Shown here: positions 32,999 through 33,596 of the stretch, piece after piece
Layout: each line of letters opens with the position of its first letter
How positions within the stretch are numbered: position 1 is the first letter of the stretch
From: an uncultured Gammaproteobacteria bacterium
GTDB taxonomy: Bacteria; Pseudomonadota; Gammaproteobacteria; Arenicellales; CAJQKF01
NCBI GenBank assembly: GCA_905478855.1
Contig: CAJQKF010000020.1
Span: 1-33,596 of the forward strand
Direction: 5' to 3'
DNA length: 33,596 bases
The notes under the pieces: model-generated
What the model saw: only the letters and a program-made list of their open reading frames with translations
What the model was told of the DNA's origin: nothing
Databases searched by the model: none
Program-made: the position numbers and the translations under genes

Positions 32999-33596
32999 CT
33001 ATGCGATAACACGGTGAATATTCTACACCCTCCAATTTCATTCGATTATCGGCGACAAAAGATTGCAACAGAAAATCCATAGATTCCATAATCTCGGTGT
33101 CGCCGTGAATTTCAAAATGACCATGCTGCTCCACTGCCTTAATACCCTCCTCCTTGACATTACCAGCGACAATACCGGAAAACACACGCCTTAGGTTTGC
33201 AGCAAGCTCATGAGCAGGCATATCCCGATCAATTCTCAGACTCGACATGTTCTCATGGGTGGGATTAAACGGCTCCTGATAATCCTCAGATATTTTCAAA
33301 CGCCAGTTAAAATAATAGGCGTCCCGGGTTTCACGACGATACCGACGCACGTCTCTCAGAGAGTGCAGTATATAATCCGCAGCTTGTGCCGAATCTCCAA
33401 CCACAATACGATAGTATTTGTGGATATCATCGCCTAATGCCACCCGAAGAAAACGGTCAATACTTTCAAAGTATTCCTTCGAACTCGCCGGGCCGGTAAA
33501 TACCAAAGGAAAAGGCATTTCCTTATTTTCCGGATGCAACAGAATACCAAGCAAATAGAGTATTTCTTCCGCCGTACCCACCCCTCCTGGAAACAC
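32991..33596 (-). CDS. ppnN: Pyrimidine/purine nucleotide 5'-monophosphate nucleosidase PpnN (5' end outside window)
   Basis: The 201 C-terminal residues of a longer protein (about 450). It begins at the LOG-family phosphoribohydrolase motif VFPGGVGTAEE, with the PGG and E residues that bind the nucleotide, and runs through MPFPLVFTGPASSKEYF, DAYYFNWRLKI and HENMSSLRIDRDMP to GIVAGNVKEEGI and a YSPCYRIVK end. This follows E. coli PpnN (YgdH) closely, including its C-terminal extension. The enzyme hydrolyses nucleoside monophosphates to base and ribose-5-phosphate and in E. coli is activated by (p)ppGpp. The start lies to the right of the window; the GTG at 33596 is internal. Confidence 0.92.
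   Translation of the reverse strand: MFPGGVGTAEEILYLLGILLHPENKEMPFPLVFTGPASSKEYFESIDRFLRVALGDDIHKYYRIVVGDSAQAADYILHSLRDVRRYRRETRDAYYFNWRLKISEDYQEPFNPTHENMSSLRIDRDMPAHELAANLRRVFSGIVAGNVKEEGIKAVEQHGHFEIHGDTEIMESMDFLLQSFVADNRMKLEGVEYSPCYRIVK

Noticed and set aside
1..33596. CRISPR arrays, tRNA/rRNA genes, riboswitches, anti-phage systems
   Set aside because: No regularly spaced repeats, no cloverleaf- or rRNA-like segments, no recognisable riboswitch core and no nuclease/toxin-type genes were seen.

Overview
The window reads as a chromosomal stretch of a gammaproteobacterium, probably an aquatic or marine heterotroph. This rests on the protein content and not on a taxonomic marker: PpnN (YgdH type), a DUF455 ferritin-like protein, DUF924, an AlgI/AlgJ-like acetylation pair and an EmrA/EmrB-like pair, in DNA of moderate to low GC. 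No rRNA, tRNA, IS element, phage gene or CRISPR array was seen, and no transcription regulator gene was recognised in 33.6 kb.

Layout. 1-2070 (-): 5' part of a large FAD/folate-type dimethylglycine or sarcosine dehydrogenase-like enzyme, cut by the window edge. 2272-4872 (-): MBOAT acyltransferase plus AlgJ/AlgX-like SGNH protein, an extracellular O-acetylation pair. 5190-7763 (+): HlyD adaptor plus DHA2 transporter, an efflux pair. 7964-10815 (-): DegT-type PLP aminotransferase and gamma-glutamyltransferase-family hydrolase, divergent from 11051-13085 (+): nitrilase-superfamily amidase and MFS transporter. 13087-14667 (-): a four-domain rhodanese, divergent from 14843-17587 (+): glutamine-synthetase-like gamma-glutamyl ligase and aldehyde dehydrogenase. 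17656-19772 (-): two different Fe(II)/2-oxoglutarate-type oxygenases (TauD-like and IPNS-like), divergent from an MFS transporter (20266-21492). 21517-26942 (-): DUF924, tartrate/D-malate-type dehydrogenase, Ldh2-type dehydrogenase, class II aldolase, O-acetylhomoserine sulfhydrylase and a CoA-binding protein, probably mostly one operon. 27284-30332: two more TauD-like oxygenases flanking an MFS transporter. 30362-31843 (-): a decayed RND efflux pump. 32183-33596: DUF455 protein (+), overlapping tail to tail with PpnN (-), which is cut by the right edge.

How the genes may work together. The middle 20 kb looks like a scavenging island for small amines, amides, hydroxy acids or sulfur compounds. 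It combines MFS carriers (single or next to an oxygenase or amidase), four Fe(II)-dependent oxygenases, a gamma-glutamyl ligase with its aldehyde dehydrogenase, two unrelated amide-bond hydrolases, and sulfur-handling proteins (rhodanese, MetY). The ligase plus aldehyde dehydrogenase pair matches the first and third steps of gamma-glutamylated amine catabolism (Puu/Ipu logic). No nearby PuuB-like oxidase or PuuD-like hydrolase is present, so the oxygenases and the nitrilase/Ggt-like hydrolases are candidates for those steps. That is inference. Several intergenic regions carry perfect or near-perfect inverted repeats, and a short 10-base word (GCGATARCAA) recurs in four of them.
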